Made by a program: the position numbers and the translations under genes. Positions 41,413 through 50,617 of a stretch of 64,000 nucleotides of DNA are shown here, one piece after another. The notes under the pieces are model-generated. The model searched no databases, had not been told where the DNA came from, and saw only the letters and a list, made by a program, of their open reading frames with translations. Positions within the stretch are counted from its first letter, which is position 1. Every line of letters starts with the position of its first letter. This stretch comes from Faecalibacterium langellae (GTDB taxonomy: Bacteria > Bacillota > Clostridia > Oscillospirales > Ruminococcaceae): the NCBI RefSeq assembly GCF_002549775.1, contig NZ_NMTR01000011.1, positions 39,063 through 103,062 on the forward strand, in the 5' to 3' direction.

Positions 41413-41942
41413 GGCAATTCCTCCTGTTCCAGCTGATTCTTCAAAATCTTGAGCGCGGCACGCAGGCGGGACTGCACCGTGCGCATGGGCAGGCCGGTCA
41501 CCTGCGCGATCTCCCGCAGTTTGAGCTGCTGGCCAAACCGCAGCAGCACCAGCTCCCGCGTCTCCGGGTCGAGCCTTGCGGTCAGGGCCCGCAGGCTCAG
41601 CGCGTCTTCGGTCTGGTCAAAGCCCGCTTCCTGATAACCCGGCTCCTCGGGCAGGCTTTCCAGCGCGGGGCCGTCCCGGGCCGAAGCGCGGTGCCAGTCG
41701 GCGCAGACGTTTTTCGCGATCTTATAAAGGAAGGGCCGGAACTGCCCGGCAAAGCCGCCGCAGCCGTCCAGCCAGCGCACCGCCTTATAAAAGGTCTCCT
41801 GCGCGGCGTCCTGGGCCTGCTGAGCGTCCGGCACATGCCAGCGGCAGTAGTTCAAAATCTGCGGATAATATTCCCGCACCAGTGCATCCAGTGCGTCTGC
41901 GTCCCCGGTCTGGACACGGCGCAGCAGCGTTTCGGTCTGCAT
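41409..41942 (-). CDS. ECF-type RNA polymerase sigma factor
   Basis: A 177-residue sigma-70 family factor. Region 2 is recognised in EYYPQILNYCRWHVPDAQQA followed by AAQETFYKAVRWL and FRPFLYKIAKNVCADWHR. Region 4 contains LVLLRFGQQLKLREIAQVTG with the helix-turn-helix in LPMRTVQSRLRAALKILK. No region 3 is present, as in ECF factors. The start MQTETLL has GGGAGG; a longer frame to 42014 is less likely. It heads an operon with a membrane protein and an ABC exporter that it presumably controls. Confidence 0.92.
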   Translation of the reverse strand: MQTETLLRRVQTGDADALDALVREYYPQILNYCRWHVPDAQQAQDAAQETFYKAVRWLDGCGGFAGQFRPFLYKIAKNVCADWHRASARDGPALESLPEEPGYQEAGFDQTEDALSLRALTARLDPETRELVLLRFGQQLKLREIAQVTGLPMRTVQSRLRAALKILKNQLEQEELP

Positions 41943-42185
41943 CCGGCTCACCTCCCTTCTGTCTATTAAAACGCACAAGGGACCAAAAAGGATTTCTTTT
42001 TTGAAAAATGTCACGTTTTCTCCATGGATACCAGCTTGTCAAAATTTTATCAAAAAATTGTTTTCCCGCCGTTCCACCTTATTTTTTCAGGTCTTGCCCC
42101 CTGCTTTTGTTTCCTGAAATTGTTTCAGGCAGTTAAATTTCTTAATGAAATTTGTTTCTTTTCTGCAAATAGTACGGTTTATTTA

Positions 42186-42213
42186 TTGATTTTGCAAGGC
42201 TTTTATGTATAAT
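42186..42213 (+). promoter_or_regulatory. Promoter of pckA
   Basis: TTGATT (42186-42191) and TATAAT (42208-42213) are 16 bases apart, followed by a leader of about 110 bases. The 41943-42180 stretch is AT-rich and shows nothing else. Confidence 0.7.
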
Positions 42214-42331
42214 GGTAAACAGGAGAATTTGCATTTACAAACTGCAAACCCCTTGCGCAGCGCCCGGCAGACCGGAAGCGCTGCACCCTGCAAAGGACGT
42301 AAGGATCAAACGAAAGTAGAGGTATCGCAAT

Positions 42332-43936
42332 ATGGCAAAGTTGGATCTTACCAAGTATGGCATTACCGGCACGACCGAGATCGTGTACAACCCTTCCTAC
42401 GAGCAGCTGTTCGAGGAGGAGACCAAGCCCGGCCTGGAAGGCTATGAGAAGGGCCAGGTCAGCGAGCTGGGTGCTGTGAACGTTATGACCGGCATCTACA
42501 CCGGCCGTTCCCCCAAGGACAAGTTCATCGTCATGGACGAGAACTCCAAGGACACCGTGTGGTGGACTTCCGACGAGTACAAGAACGACAACCACCCCGC
42601 TTCTCAGGAAGCATGGGCTGCTGTGAAGGCCATCGCTCAGAAGGAGCTGTCCAACAAGCGCCTGTACGTCGTGGATGCATTCTGCGGTGCCAACAAGGAT
42701 ACCCGCATGGCCATCCGCTTTGTCATGGAAGTTGCATGGCAGGCACACTTCGTCACCAACATGTTCATCAAGCCCACCGCTGAGGAGCTGGAGAACTTTG
42801 AGCCTGATTTCGTTGTCTACAACGCATCCAAGGCCAAGGTCGAGAACTACAAGGAGCTGGGCCTGAACTCTGAGACTGCTGTTGTGTTCAACATCACCAG
42901 CAAGGAGCAGGTCATCGTCAACACCTGGTACGGCGGCGAGATGAAGAAGGGCATGTTCTCCATGATGAACTACTTCCTGCCGCTGAAGGGCATGGCTTCC
43001 ATGCACTGCTCTGCCAACACCGACCTGAACGGCGAGAACACCGCTATCTTCTTCGGTCTGTCCGGCACCGGCAAGACCACCCTGTCCACCGATCCCAAGC
43101 GTCTGCTGATCGGCGATGACGAGCACGGCTGGGACGACAACGGCGTGTTCAACTTTGAGGGCGGCTGCTACGCAAAGGTCATCAACCTGGATAAGGACTC
43201 CGAGCCCGATATCTACAACGCCATCAAGCGCAACGCTCTGCTGGAGAACGTCACCCTGGATGCTGAGGGCCACATCGACTTCGCTGACAAGTCCGTCACC
43301 GAGAACACCCGTGTGTCCTACCCCATCAACCACATCAAGAACATCGTCCGCCCCATTTCTTCTGCACCTGCAGCCAAGAACGTCATCTTCCTGTCTGCTG
43401 ACGCATTCGGCGTTCTGCCCCCGGTCTCTATCCTGAGCCCCGAGCAGACCCAGTACTACTTCCTGTCCGGCTTCACTGCAAAGCTGGCAGGCACCGAGCG
43501 CGGCATCACCGAGCCCACCCCGACCTTCTCTGCATGCTTCGGCCAGGCCTTCCTGGAGCTGCATCCCACCAAGTACGCTGAGGAACTGGTGAAGAAGATG
43601 CAGGCCAGCGGCGCAAAGGCTTACCTGGTCAACACCGGCTGGAACGGCACCGGCAAGCGTATCTCCATCAAGGATACCCGCGGCATCATCGACGCTATCC
43701 TGAACGGCGATATCAACAACGTGCCCACCAAGAAGATCCCCTACTTCGACTTCGAAGTCCCCACCGTGCTGAACGGTGTGGACACCGGCATCCTGGATCC
43801 CCGCGATACCTATGCTGACGCTTCCCAGTGGGAGGAGAAGGCTAAGGATCTGGCAAGCCGCTTCATCAAGAACTTCAAGAAGTACGAAGGCAACGAGCAC
43901 GGCAAGGCTCTGGTCTCTGCCGGCCCCCAGCTGTAA
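42332..43936 (+). CDS. pckA: Phosphoenolpyruvate carboxykinase (ATP)
   Basis: A 534-residue ATP-dependent PEPCK that interconverts oxaloacetate and PEP. The kinase-1a P-loop is in [16 protein letters not shown], followed by the metal-site DDEHGWDD. The oxaloacetate-side residues are in [13 protein letters not shown], and YPINHIKNI is conserved. In gut anaerobes the enzyme often runs in the carboxylating direction, making oxaloacetate and ATP. Codon use is strongly biased to a few codons (CTG, AAG, GGC, ACC), a sign of high expression. The start follows AGAGGTATCGCAAT. Confidence 0.97.
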   Translation: MAKLDLTKYGITGTTEIVYNPSYEQLFEEETKPGLEGYEKGQVSELGAVNVMTGIYTGRSPKDKFIVMDENSKDTVWWTSDEYKNDNHPASQEAWAAVKAIAQKELSNKRLYVVDAFCGANKDTRMAIRFVMEVAWQAHFVTNMFIKPTAEELENFEPDFVVYNASKAKVENYKELGLNSETAVVFNITSKEQVIVNTWYGGEMKKGMFSMMNYFLPLKGMASMHCSANTDLNGENTAIFFGLSGTGKTTLSTDPKRLLIGDDEHGWDDNGVFNFEGGCYAKVINLDKDSEPDIYNAIKRNALLENVTLDAEGHIDFADKSVTENTRVSYPINHIKNIVRPISSAPAAKNVIFLSADAFGVLPPVSILSPEQTQYYFLSGFTAKLAGTERGITEPTPTFSACFGQAFLELHPTKYAEELVKKMQASGAKAYLVNTGWNGTGKRISIKDTRGIIDAILNGDINNVPTKKIPYFDFEVPTVLNGVDTGILDPRDTYADASQWEEKAKDLASRFIKNFKKYEGNEHGKALVSAGPQL

Positions 43937-43967
43937 GCTGACTGCCTGATACTTAGGTAAGCAATAA

Positions 43968-44005
43968 AAGGACGTGTTCCCGCAAGGGAGCACGTCCTTT
44001 TTTGT
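43968..44005 (+). terminator. Terminator of pckA
   Basis: AAAGGACGTGTTCCC and GGGAGCACGTCCTTT (one mismatch) flank loop GCAA and are followed by TTTTTG. Confidence 0.9.
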
Positions 44006-44055
44006 TTGCCTGCCGGGCTGCAAAGGCAGCGGCGCAGGCGGTTTCGATTTTTGGC

Positions 44056-44130
44056 GGGGCCGCTGTCGTAGACCTTGGCCGCCTCGGTGAATTCCTTGAT
44101 GGAAAGATTCTTGTATTCTTCCGGTGTCAT
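44056..44130 (-). pseudogene. 5' remnant of a class I SAM methyltransferase gene
   Basis: ATG at 44130 has a good GGGGGAG site and opens MTPEEYKNLSIKEFTEAAK followed by VYDSG, which is the usual start of a family of small SAM methyltransferases in Clostridia (about 210 residues). After about 25 codons the homology stops and the frame runs into the pckA terminator, with no SAM motif. The 3' part seems to have been deleted. Confidence 0.5.
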
Positions 44131-44229
44131 AGCGTTCTCCCCCTCATACAAAGGTGCAGTTAAGCATTACTAACCAACAGTACCATACCTTTGCGGAAAA
44201 GTCAATGGAAACGCGTTTTTCTGCGCACA

Positions 44230-44266
44230 CAAAAAGCAGCCGCACCTTCCGGTGCGGCTGCTTTTG
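44230..44266 (-). terminator. Terminator of the zinc-ribbon membrane protein gene
   Basis: AAAAGCAGCCGCACC and GGTGCGGCTGCTTTT form a 15-bp perfect stem with loop TTCC. Confidence 0.92.
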
Positions 44267-44285
44267 ATCTCCGGGGAGCTCCGGC

Positions 44286-44936
44286 TCAGTTGCAGAACAT
44301 GCTGCGGCGCTTTTCAAAGTAAATGCGGCACAGCACCAGCACAACGCCGCTGCCGACCAGCGAGCCGATCGCACTGGAAATGCCGCTGCCCGTCGAGCAG
44401 ATGATGCCCTGCAGCACGGCATACAGGAACGACAGCACCATGCCTGCGATCAGGAACAGGTAATACAGGTCCGGGCCGTTCTTTTTGAAATGAGCCATCT
44501 GCTGCCGGGTGTAGACCGCACCCACGGCCATGGCCAGATACAGCAGGCCGAACAGGATATCCACAATGTGCATTGCCGGGAAGAACAGATAGAACCACTG
44601 TGCATTGATGCCCGACACCGCCTCGTACCAGAAGCCAAACAAAAGGCCCAGACCCTGCACGGCATAGACCAGTGCGCCCAGGAACAGCTGCACCCAGATG
44701 GCGAACTTATAATAGTTCATGGGCAGCGCCTGCGGTTTGGTAAAATCCGGGGCGGGCGGGGCATTGTACTGCTGCGTGGGCGGGGTCTGCACCTGCGGGA
44801 CCTGCACGCGCGGCTGCTGCTGCGCATTGCTGTTGTATGCACCGTTCGGTGCGGCGGGGGTCAGGCGGCTGCCGCAGCCCGGACAGAACGCCGCATTGTC
44901 CGGGACGGGTTTGCCGCAATGATTGCAAAACGTCAT
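44286..44936 (-). CDS. Zinc-ribbon membrane protein
   Basis: A 216-residue protein. The N-terminus is a zinc ribbon (CNHCGKPVPDNAAFCPGCGS) with four cysteines, followed by a Gln/Pro-rich linker to about residue 75. Four membrane helices follow, in the FAIWVQLFLGALVYAVQGLG, FYLFFPAMHIVDILFGLLYL, LYYLFLIAGMVLSFLYAVLQ and final SLVGSGVVLVLCRIYF regions. Such proteins are common in Firmicutes and have no set function. The start MTFCNHCG follows AGGAGGAA. It seems to be a single-gene unit. Confidence 0.8.
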   Translation of the reverse strand: MTFCNHCGKPVPDNAAFCPGCGSRLTPAAPNGAYNSNAQQQPRVQVPQVQTPPTQQYNAPPAPDFTKPQALPMNYYKFAIWVQLFLGALVYAVQGLGLLFGFWYEAVSGINAQWFYLFFPAMHIVDILFGLLYLAMAVGAVYTRQQMAHFKKNGPDLYYLFLIAGMVLSFLYAVLQGIICSTGSGISSAIGSLVGSGVVLVLCRIYFEKRRSMFCN

Positions 44937-45040
44937 AAAAACATTCCTCCTGTGTGCCGGTATGAATAAAAGGTGTACCCTCATTCTATCAATTTTCGCG
45001 CGTCAATGCAAGGCATCCGCAGCATTTCTGCCGCACACAG

Positions 45041-45082
45041 AAAAGCGGGCCTTTGCCCCTTTTGCAAAAGCCCGCTTTTTTG
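45041..45082 (-). terminator. Terminator of putP
   Basis: AAAAGCGGGC and GCCCGCTTTT flank a 19-base loop that contains a second small stem; a T-run follows on the minus strand. Confidence 0.7.
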
Positions 45083-45089
45083 TTTTATG

Positions 45090-46607
45090 TTACTTGGCTG
45101 CCTCGAACTCCGCTTCGATCTCGGCCGAAGGAGCCGGGGTGACCAGGCTCACCACGACGCAGACCAGCAGCGAGGTCAGGAAGGCGGGCAGCAGCTCATA
45201 GATGCCGAACACGCCGCCCAGCGGGCTGACGATGTACTTCCACACGAAGACCATCAAACCGCCGGAGAGCATACCGGCCAGCGCGCCCTGCCAGTTGCAG
45301 CGCTTCCAGAACAGGGCACACAGCACCACGGCACCGTAGGAGCCGCCGAAACCGGCCCATGCAAAGCTGACGATGCCAAACACGCTGGAGTTGGGGTCGC
45401 GGGCCAGCACCACGCCCACCACGCTGATGCAGACGATGGTCAGGCGGGCTGCAAACAGGCTCTGCTTCTCGCTGAGCTTCATGTGGCCGAACTCCTGCAG
45501 GATGTTCTGGGACACACTGGAAGCCGCTGCCAGCATCTGGCTGTCAGCCGTGGACATCGTGGCGGCAAGGATGCCGGCCAGGATCAGGCCTGCCAGAATG
45601 GCCGCCAGCACGCCGTGCTGGGCGATCAGGTTCGCAATGCGCACGATCAGGGTCTCGCTGGAAGAACCGCTCAAAAATTCCAGCGCACCCGCCTTGGTCA
45701 TGCCCAGGCCCACCATGCCGATGACGATGGAAGCGGTCATGGCAATGACCACCCACACACTGGCAATGCGGCGGCTGAGCACCAGCTTCTTCTCATCTTC
45801 AATGGCCATAAAGCGCAGCAGGATGTGCGGCATGCCGAAATAGCCAAGGCCCCATGCCATGGTAGAAGCGATATCCAGCAGGCTGTAGGAGGTGGCACTG
45901 TTATCGGCCACATTGTGGCTGGCCATCATGGTCAGGTAGCCCGGCAGGCTGCGGGCATTGTCCAGCACCACATCCCAGCCGCCGGCCACACCGACGCCGT
46001 ACACCAGCACGGCGATCAGGGCCATGCTCATGACGACGGACTGGATCAGGTCGGTGGTGGACACGGCGCGGAAGCCGCCCATGATGGTGTAGCCCACAAT
46101 GACCACGGCAGACAGGATCATGGCGATCATGTAGTCCACGCCAAACAGGCTGTTGAACAGCTTGCCGCAGGCCGCAAAGCCGGAGGCGGTGTACGGGATG
46201 AAGAACACGATGATGATGACCGCGCCCAGGGCGTTGAGCAGGTTGCGCTGGTCATGGAAGCGCAGCGACAAAAACTGCGGCACCGTGATGGCGTTCAGGT
46301 TTGCCGAGTAGCGGCGCAGGCGGCGGGCCACGATGAGCCAGTTGAGCCAAGTGCCCACGGCAAGGCCGATGGCCGTCCAGCCCGGGGATGCAATACCGGT
46401 GAGGTACGCAAGGCCCGGCATACCCATCAGCAGCCAGCTGGACATATCGCTGGCCTCGGCGCTCATGGCCGTGACCAGCGGGCCCATCTTACGGCCGCCG
46501 AGGTAGAAATCGCTGCTGTCCTCGTTGGATTTGCTATAGACAAAGCCAACCAGCAGCATTCCCACCAGATAGATCACGATGGTGGCAATGATGCAGATGT
46601 TGATCAT
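45090..46607 (-). CDS. putP: Sodium/proline symporter
   Basis: A 505-residue sodium:solute symporter with about 13 membrane helices, importing proline with Na+. The DFYLGGRKMGPLVTAMSAEASDMSSW region, with Na+-site residues in ASDMSSWLLMGMPG, is typical of PutP. GGFRAVSTTDLIQ and the TMSTADSQMLAAASSVSQNI block near helix 8 are also family marks. Length is standard. On the minus strand a promoter of TTGCAG and TAAAAT, 18 bases apart, lies near 46655-46685. It stands alone. Confidence 0.92.
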   Translation of the reverse strand: MINICIIATIVIYLVGMLLVGFVYSKSNEDSSDFYLGGRKMGPLVTAMSAEASDMSSWLLMGMPGLAYLTGIASPGWTAIGLAVGTWLNWLIVARRLRRYSANLNAITVPQFLSLRFHDQRNLLNALGAVIIIVFFIPYTASGFAACGKLFNSLFGVDYMIAMILSAVVIVGYTIMGGFRAVSTTDLIQSVVMSMALIAVLVYGVGVAGGWDVVLDNARSLPGYLTMMASHNVADNSATSYSLLDIASTMAWGLGYFGMPHILLRFMAIEDEKKLVLSRRIASVWVVIAMTASIVIGMVGLGMTKAGALEFLSGSSSETLIVRIANLIAQHGVLAAILAGLILAGILAATMSTADSQMLAAASSVSQNILQEFGHMKLSEKQSLFAARLTIVCISVVGVVLARDPNSSVFGIVSFAWAGFGGSYGAVVLCALFWKRCNWQGALAGMLSGGLMVFVWKYIVSPLGGVFGIYELLPAFLTSLLVCVVVSLVTPAPSAEIEAEFEAAK

Positions 46608-46788
46608 TTCAGATTACCCCTCTCTTTCTTCCCCTCATTGGGAATATATTGTTTATTTTACCACAAAAACCCGCATTCCTGCAAGCTTTTCGGGCAATTC
46701 AGGCGCGTGAACTGCCGTTTTTCCGGGTTTTAGACAGAAAAAGCCAAAAAGTCTGCCGAAAATCCGTCGCCCTTACCCGCCGGGCAAA

Positions 46789-46817
46789 TTGATAACAGCC
46801 TTTCCGCGTGCTATAAT
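46789..46817 (+). promoter_or_regulatory. Promoter of the GNAT acetyltransferase gene
   Basis: TTGATA (46789-46794) and TATAAT (46812-46817) are 17 bases apart. Confidence 0.75.
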
Positions 46818-46850
46818 CAGACTAGCTTTATGGGGAAAGAAGGGGCTTTT

Positions 46851-47411
46851 ATGGCAGATATCACCGTCCGCAATGCGACCCTCGCCGATGCGCCGCGCAT
46901 TCTGGAAATTTACGCCTATTATGTCGAGCACACGGTCATCACCTTTGAGTACACCGTGCCCTCGCTGGAAGAATTTGAGGGCCGGATGCGGCACACCATG
47001 GAAAAGTATCCGTATCTCGTCATCGAGAAGGACGGCCGCATCGAGGGCTACGCCTACGCCGGGGCCTTTGTGGGCCGCGCCGCCTACGACTGGGCCTGCG
47101 AGCTGACCATCTACCTGGACCACAATGCCCAGAAGTGCGGCATGGGTCGGATGCTGTATCAGGCGCTGGCCGACCGGCTGAAGGCCATGGGCATTCTGAA
47201 CCTGTACGCCTGCATCGGCTACCCGCAGGTGGAGGACGAATACCTGACCCGGAACAGCGCCCAGTTCCACGAACATCTCGGCTTTGCGCTGTGCGGCACC
47301 TTCCGCAACTGCGGGTACAAGTTCGGCCGCTGGTACGACATGGTGTGGATGGAAAAGATCATCGGCGAGCACAAGGCCGACCAGCCCGCCGTCCAGCCCT
47401 ATCGGTACTGA
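46851..47411 (+). CDS. GNAT family N-acetyltransferase, phosphinothricin acetyltransferase-like
   Basis: A 186-residue acetyl-CoA-dependent acetyltransferase. The N-terminal ITVRNATLADAPRILEIY, the TFEYTVPSLEEFEGRM helix, and the CoA-binding AQKCGMGRMLYQAL motif place it with the PAT/YncA group, which acetylates amino acid-like compounds such as phosphinothricin, methionine sulfone or related toxins. The C-terminal HLGFALCGTFRNCGYKFGRW block is also typical. The start MADITVRN has an AAGAAGGGG site; an ATG seven codons earlier lacks one. Confidence 0.88.
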   Translation: MADITVRNATLADAPRILEIYAYYVEHTVITFEYTVPSLEEFEGRMRHTMEKYPYLVIEKDGRIEGYAYAGAFVGRAAYDWACELTIYLDHNAQKCGMGRMLYQALADRLKAMGILNLYACIGYPQVEDEYLTRNSAQFHEHLGFALCGTFRNCGYKFGRWYDMVWMEKIIGEHKADQPAVQPYRY

Positions 47412-47439
47412 GCCGTTTTTCTGACCTCTCTGCAGAACA

Positions 47440-47491
47440 AAAGCACCCGCTGCCGGGCTTTCTTCGAGCCTTGGACAGCGGGTGCTTTTTA
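47440..47491. terminator. Bidirectional terminator between GNAT and DUF1667 genes
   Basis: AAAAGCACCCGCTG and CAGCGGGTGCTTTT form a 14-bp perfect stem with a long loop. Confidence 0.88.
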
Positions 47492-47516
47492 CATTTTGGA
47501 GAAGCGTGCAAAGAGT

Positions 47517-47879
47517 TTACTTTGCGGCAACGTTCTTGGTGACCATGACATCGCTTTCCAGACCGCAGACGTTGTGCAGCACGATGGTGCCTGCCTTGAC
47601 CGGGGCGGTCAGGACCACCTTGCGGATCTCGTCCATCACCGGGAAGATCATATCCTTGGGGATGGCCTTGGTCAGGCGGACGCTGGTGACGGGCAGCTCG
47701 CCGCCCTTGACCAGCACCGAGCTGGCAATGGTGCGGCGGGGCGCGGTCAGCTCCTGACGGACATACTGCTCACCGCGCGGGCAGGTCTGGCCGGTGACCG
47801 AGATCACCTGACCATTTTCAACTTCAGCTTCGATCTCGCAGCCGTTGGGGCAGACGATACAGGTAAATTGCTTTTTCAT
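47517..47879 (-). CDS. DUF1667 protein of a GlpABC-like dehydrogenase set
   Basis: A 120-residue protein with the N-terminal cysteine pattern CIVCPNGCEIEAEV plus a fourth Cys in GQTCPRG, likely an iron-sulfur or zinc site, and a compact C-terminal domain. DUF1667 proteins almost always follow two flavoprotein genes in Firmicutes, as here, and are thought to form a complex with them. The ATG overlaps the upstream stop by ATGA. It is the last gene of the operon, 26 bases from a terminator. Confidence 0.9.
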   Translation of the reverse strand: MKKQFTCIVCPNGCEIEAEVENGQVISVTGQTCPRGEQYVRQELTAPRRTIASSVLVKGGELPVTSVRLTKAIPKDMIFPVMDEIRKVVLTAPVKAGTIVLHNVCGLESDVMVTKNVAAK

Positions 47880-49108
47880 TCGACCGACACCTCCAGTGCG
47901 CCTTCCTCCTGCAGCTTGGCACCCGAGACCTTGAACTGGATCATCTCTGCAGGAATGGCCTTCTTCATCTTCTTGGCAGCAACTTCCACGCCGTTCTGGC
48001 GCACCACGATGCGGCAGTCACGGTAGTGGTTCCGCACACGCAGCGACAGGTTGAAATCGTTCTTGCCGCTGACCTTCTGCGGAATGGTGTGGCCCACGCC
48101 CTCGCCGCACTTCACGTCCAGCGTGCAGGGGTCGATGCCCTTGCCCTCAACATAAGCAGCAGCGTGGCGTGCCAGCGCTTCGGACTCCATGGACACAAAG
48201 TCCACCAGGTCGTGCACATGCAGCACGTTGCCGGCAGAGAACACGCCGGGCACGTTGGTCTGCAGGTTCTCGTCCACGAATGCGCCGTTGGTGTGGGGGT
48301 CAATGGCGATGCCGGCATCTTCCAGCAGCTTGTTCTCGGGGATCAGGCCGACGGAGAGGATCAGGGTATCGCACTTATACTCCTTCTCGGTGCCGGGGAT
48401 GGGACGGCGGTTTGCATCCACCTCGGAGATGGTCACGCCGGTCAGGCGGTCGCGGCCATGGATCTCGGTGACGGTATGGCTCAGGTAGAGCGGGATGTTG
48501 TAGTCATCCAGGCACTGCACGATGTTGCGCGGCAGGCCGGAGGGATACGGCATCAGTTCGAACACTGCCTGCACATGAGCGCCTTCCAGCGTCATGCGGC
48601 GGGCCATGATCATGCCGATATCGCCGGAACCGAGGATGATGACCTCCTTGCCGGGCATACGGTTGTACAGGTTCATGTAAGCCTGTGCGGTGCCGGCGGT
48701 GAAGACACCGGCCGGGCGCTCACCGGGGATGCCCAGTGCGCCGCGGCTGCGCTCCTTGCAGCCCATGGCCAGCACGACGGCCTTGGCCTGATACTGGCGC
48801 AGGCCATTGCGGGTGGAGGCGGTGACAACGCGGTCCGCCGTCAGGCTCAGCACGGTGGCGCTGGTCTCATAGGGGATCTCGCGCTTGTTCACTTCATCAA
48901 TGAAGGCCTGTGCATACTCGGGGCCGGACAGGCTCTCGCCGAAGCGGCCCAGACCGAAGCCGTCATGGATGCACTGGCGCAGGATGCCGCCCAGCATCGC
49001 CTCGCGCTCCAGAATGATCATGTTGCGGATGCCCTGCTTGTGCAGCTCGACAGCTGCGGCAAGACCTGCGGGACCACCGCCGATAATCACAACGTCTTTC
49101 TGTTCCAT
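47876..49108 (-). CDS. NAD(P)/FAD-dependent oxidoreductase of the GlpABC-like set
   Basis: A 410-residue pyridine-nucleotide-linked flavoprotein. The FAD loop VVIIGGGPAGLAAAVELH is at the N-terminus, a second nucleotide loop is in EVIILGSGDIGMIMARRM, and VFSAGNVLHVHDLVDF carries the closing FAD motif. MGCKERSRGALGIPGERPAG is typical of the subgroup that sits beside glycerol-3-phosphate-dehydrogenase-like proteins. It probably passes electrons from the upstream flavoprotein to NAD+ or another carrier. The start lies three bases after the upstream stop, with GGAGGAG in that gene's end. Confidence 0.88.
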   Translation of the reverse strand: MEQKDVVIIGGGPAGLAAAVELHKQGIRNMIILEREAMLGGILRQCIHDGFGLGRFGESLSGPEYAQAFIDEVNKREIPYETSATVLSLTADRVVTASTRNGLRQYQAKAVVLAMGCKERSRGALGIPGERPAGVFTAGTAQAYMNLYNRMPGKEVIILGSGDIGMIMARRMTLEGAHVQAVFELMPYPSGLPRNIVQCLDDYNIPLYLSHTVTEIHGRDRLTGVTISEVDANRRPIPGTEKEYKCDTLILSVGLIPENKLLEDAGIAIDPHTNGAFVDENLQTNVPGVFSAGNVLHVHDLVDFVSMESEALARHAAAYVEGKGIDPCTLDVKCGEGVGHTIPQKVSGKNDFNLSLRVRNHYRDCRIVVRQNGVEVAAKKMKKAIPAEMIQFKVSGAKLQEEGALEVSVE

Positions 49109-49111
49109 CGC

Positions 49112-50572
49112 TCAGTTCTCCTCCTTCCGCATGGTTCCGGTCAGGACCCACGAGCCCTGACGGCTGTAACGAATGTCCTCCGGCTCAGTGCCCAGCTCCT
49201 GCTCGATGAAGTTCTCGATCTTCATCTGGCAGAAACCACCCTGGCAGCCGCCCATCATGGCGCGGGTGCGGTACTTGATGCCGGTCATGGTGGAGACACC
49301 CAGCGGGTTGTGGATGGCCTGGATGATCTCCGCCTTGGTCACTTCCTCACAGCTGCAGATCATCTCGCCGTAATCGGGGTTCTGGGCGATAAGCTCTGCC
49401 TGCTGCTCGGGGGTGCACTCTGCAAACTTGACGATGCCTTTGTGGTGCGGGTCGAAGTCGGGGTTTGCCTCGAACTTCTCGTGCTCCAGCATCATATTGA
49501 TAACGTAGCGGGCCAGCGGCACGCTGCCGGTCAGACCCGGAGACTCGATGCCCACGAGGTTGACGGCATTGGGTGCCACATCGTCGCGGATCTCGACCTT
49601 CCAGTCCTGGATGGCACCGTTCTCATCCACCCACTTGGGCTGGATGCCGGCGAAGGTGCGGATCTGGTCTTTCTTGGCGATGTGGGGCCACAGCTTTGCG
49701 CCCTCCACGGCCAGACTGTCCATGTTGGCCTGCGGCACGCTGTAGTCGTCCAGCACGTCGGTGTTCTCGGCGTCCGGGCCGATGGTCACGTTGCCGTCCA
49801 CAGTCGGGGTGATGTGGATGCCCATGTAGGTGTTGCTGGGCACGGGGTACACCGGCATAGGCAGCAGCTTGCCCATGCGCTTGTGCAGGATGATGTAGTT
49901 GCTGCGGGAGCCGATGACACGGTAGCCGGTCAGGCCCAGCAGGTCGGAGATCTGCTTTGCGCCCAGACCTGCGGCGTTGACCACCCAGCGGGTGCACACA
50001 TCGCCGTGCTCGGTGTGCAGGTAGTACAGCTCGTTCTCACGGGTGATGGCCGTGACCTTGTGGTCAAAGAAGAAGTCTACGCCGTTGGCATGTGCGTTCT
50101 CAGCCAGAGCCACGGTGTACAGGAACGGGTCCATGATACCGCTGTTCTTGGACCACATGGCGAACTTGCCCACCACGGCGGGCACCAGCTCATGCAGCTT
50201 TTTCTCGTCGATCATCTCGAGGCCGGTGCAGCCGTTGACCGCGCCCTGCTTCATGGTGCGCTCCAGCTGTTCCATGTCCTCGGGGGTGTTGCCCACCAGG
50301 ACCTTGCCGCAGCGCTTGAACGGGAAGTCCAGCTCCTCGGCCAGCTGATCCATGATCTTGTTGCCCTCCACGCAGCATTTTGCCTTCAGGCTGCCGGTGG
50401 GGTTCGCAAAGCCGCCATGCACCACGGCCGAGTTGCGGCCGCTGGTCTCATTGCAGACATCCAGATTTTTCTCCAGCACTGCAATGCTCAGCTTGTAGCG
50501 GGACAGCTCGCGCGCGATGGCGCTGCCGACGACGCCCGCACCGATGATGACCACATCGTATTGTTTTTTCAT
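49112..50572 (-). CDS. FAD-dependent dehydrogenase with C-terminal BFD-like [2Fe-2S] domain (GlpA-like)
   Basis: A 486-residue flavoprotein of the glycerol-3-phosphate/L-2-hydroxy-acid dehydrogenase (DAO) fold. VVIIGAGVVGSAIARELSRY is the FAD loop. NETSGRNSAVVHGG is closer to L-2-hydroxyglutarate oxidase-type enzymes than to glycerol-3-phosphate dehydrogenase by eye. The BFD-like C-terminal domain has CSC (in MICSCEEV) and the second pair in GGCQGGFC for a [2Fe-2S] cluster. No glycerol kinase or facilitator is nearby. The start MKKQYDV follows AGGTGG; a GTG three codons earlier is possible. The substrate may be a hydroxy acid from this island. Confidence 0.85.
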   Translation of the reverse strand: MKKQYDVVIIGAGVVGSAIARELSRYKLSIAVLEKNLDVCNETSGRNSAVVHGGFANPTGSLKAKCCVEGNKIMDQLAEELDFPFKRCGKVLVGNTPEDMEQLERTMKQGAVNGCTGLEMIDEKKLHELVPAVVGKFAMWSKNSGIMDPFLYTVALAENAHANGVDFFFDHKVTAITRENELYYLHTEHGDVCTRWVVNAAGLGAKQISDLLGLTGYRVIGSRSNYIILHKRMGKLLPMPVYPVPSNTYMGIHITPTVDGNVTIGPDAENTDVLDDYSVPQANMDSLAVEGAKLWPHIAKKDQIRTFAGIQPKWVDENGAIQDWKVEIRDDVAPNAVNLVGIESPGLTGSVPLARYVINMMLEHEKFEANPDFDPHHKGIVKFAECTPEQQAELIAQNPDYGEMICSCEEVTKAEIIQAIHNPLGVSTMTGIKYRTRAMMGGCQGGFCQMKIENFIEQELGTEPEDIRYSRQGSWVLTGTMRKEEN

Positions 50573-50617
50573 GGTATCCACCTTTCTCCTTTTTCTTGTA
50601 TGGGAATCCGGCGTTGT

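Noticed and set aside
47876..50572. Calling the flavoprotein pair anaerobic glycerol-3-phosphate dehydrogenase GlpA/GlpB
   Set aside because: No glycerol kinase, facilitator or antiterminator is nearby and the setting is a sugar-acid island; left as GlpA-like without a gene symbol.
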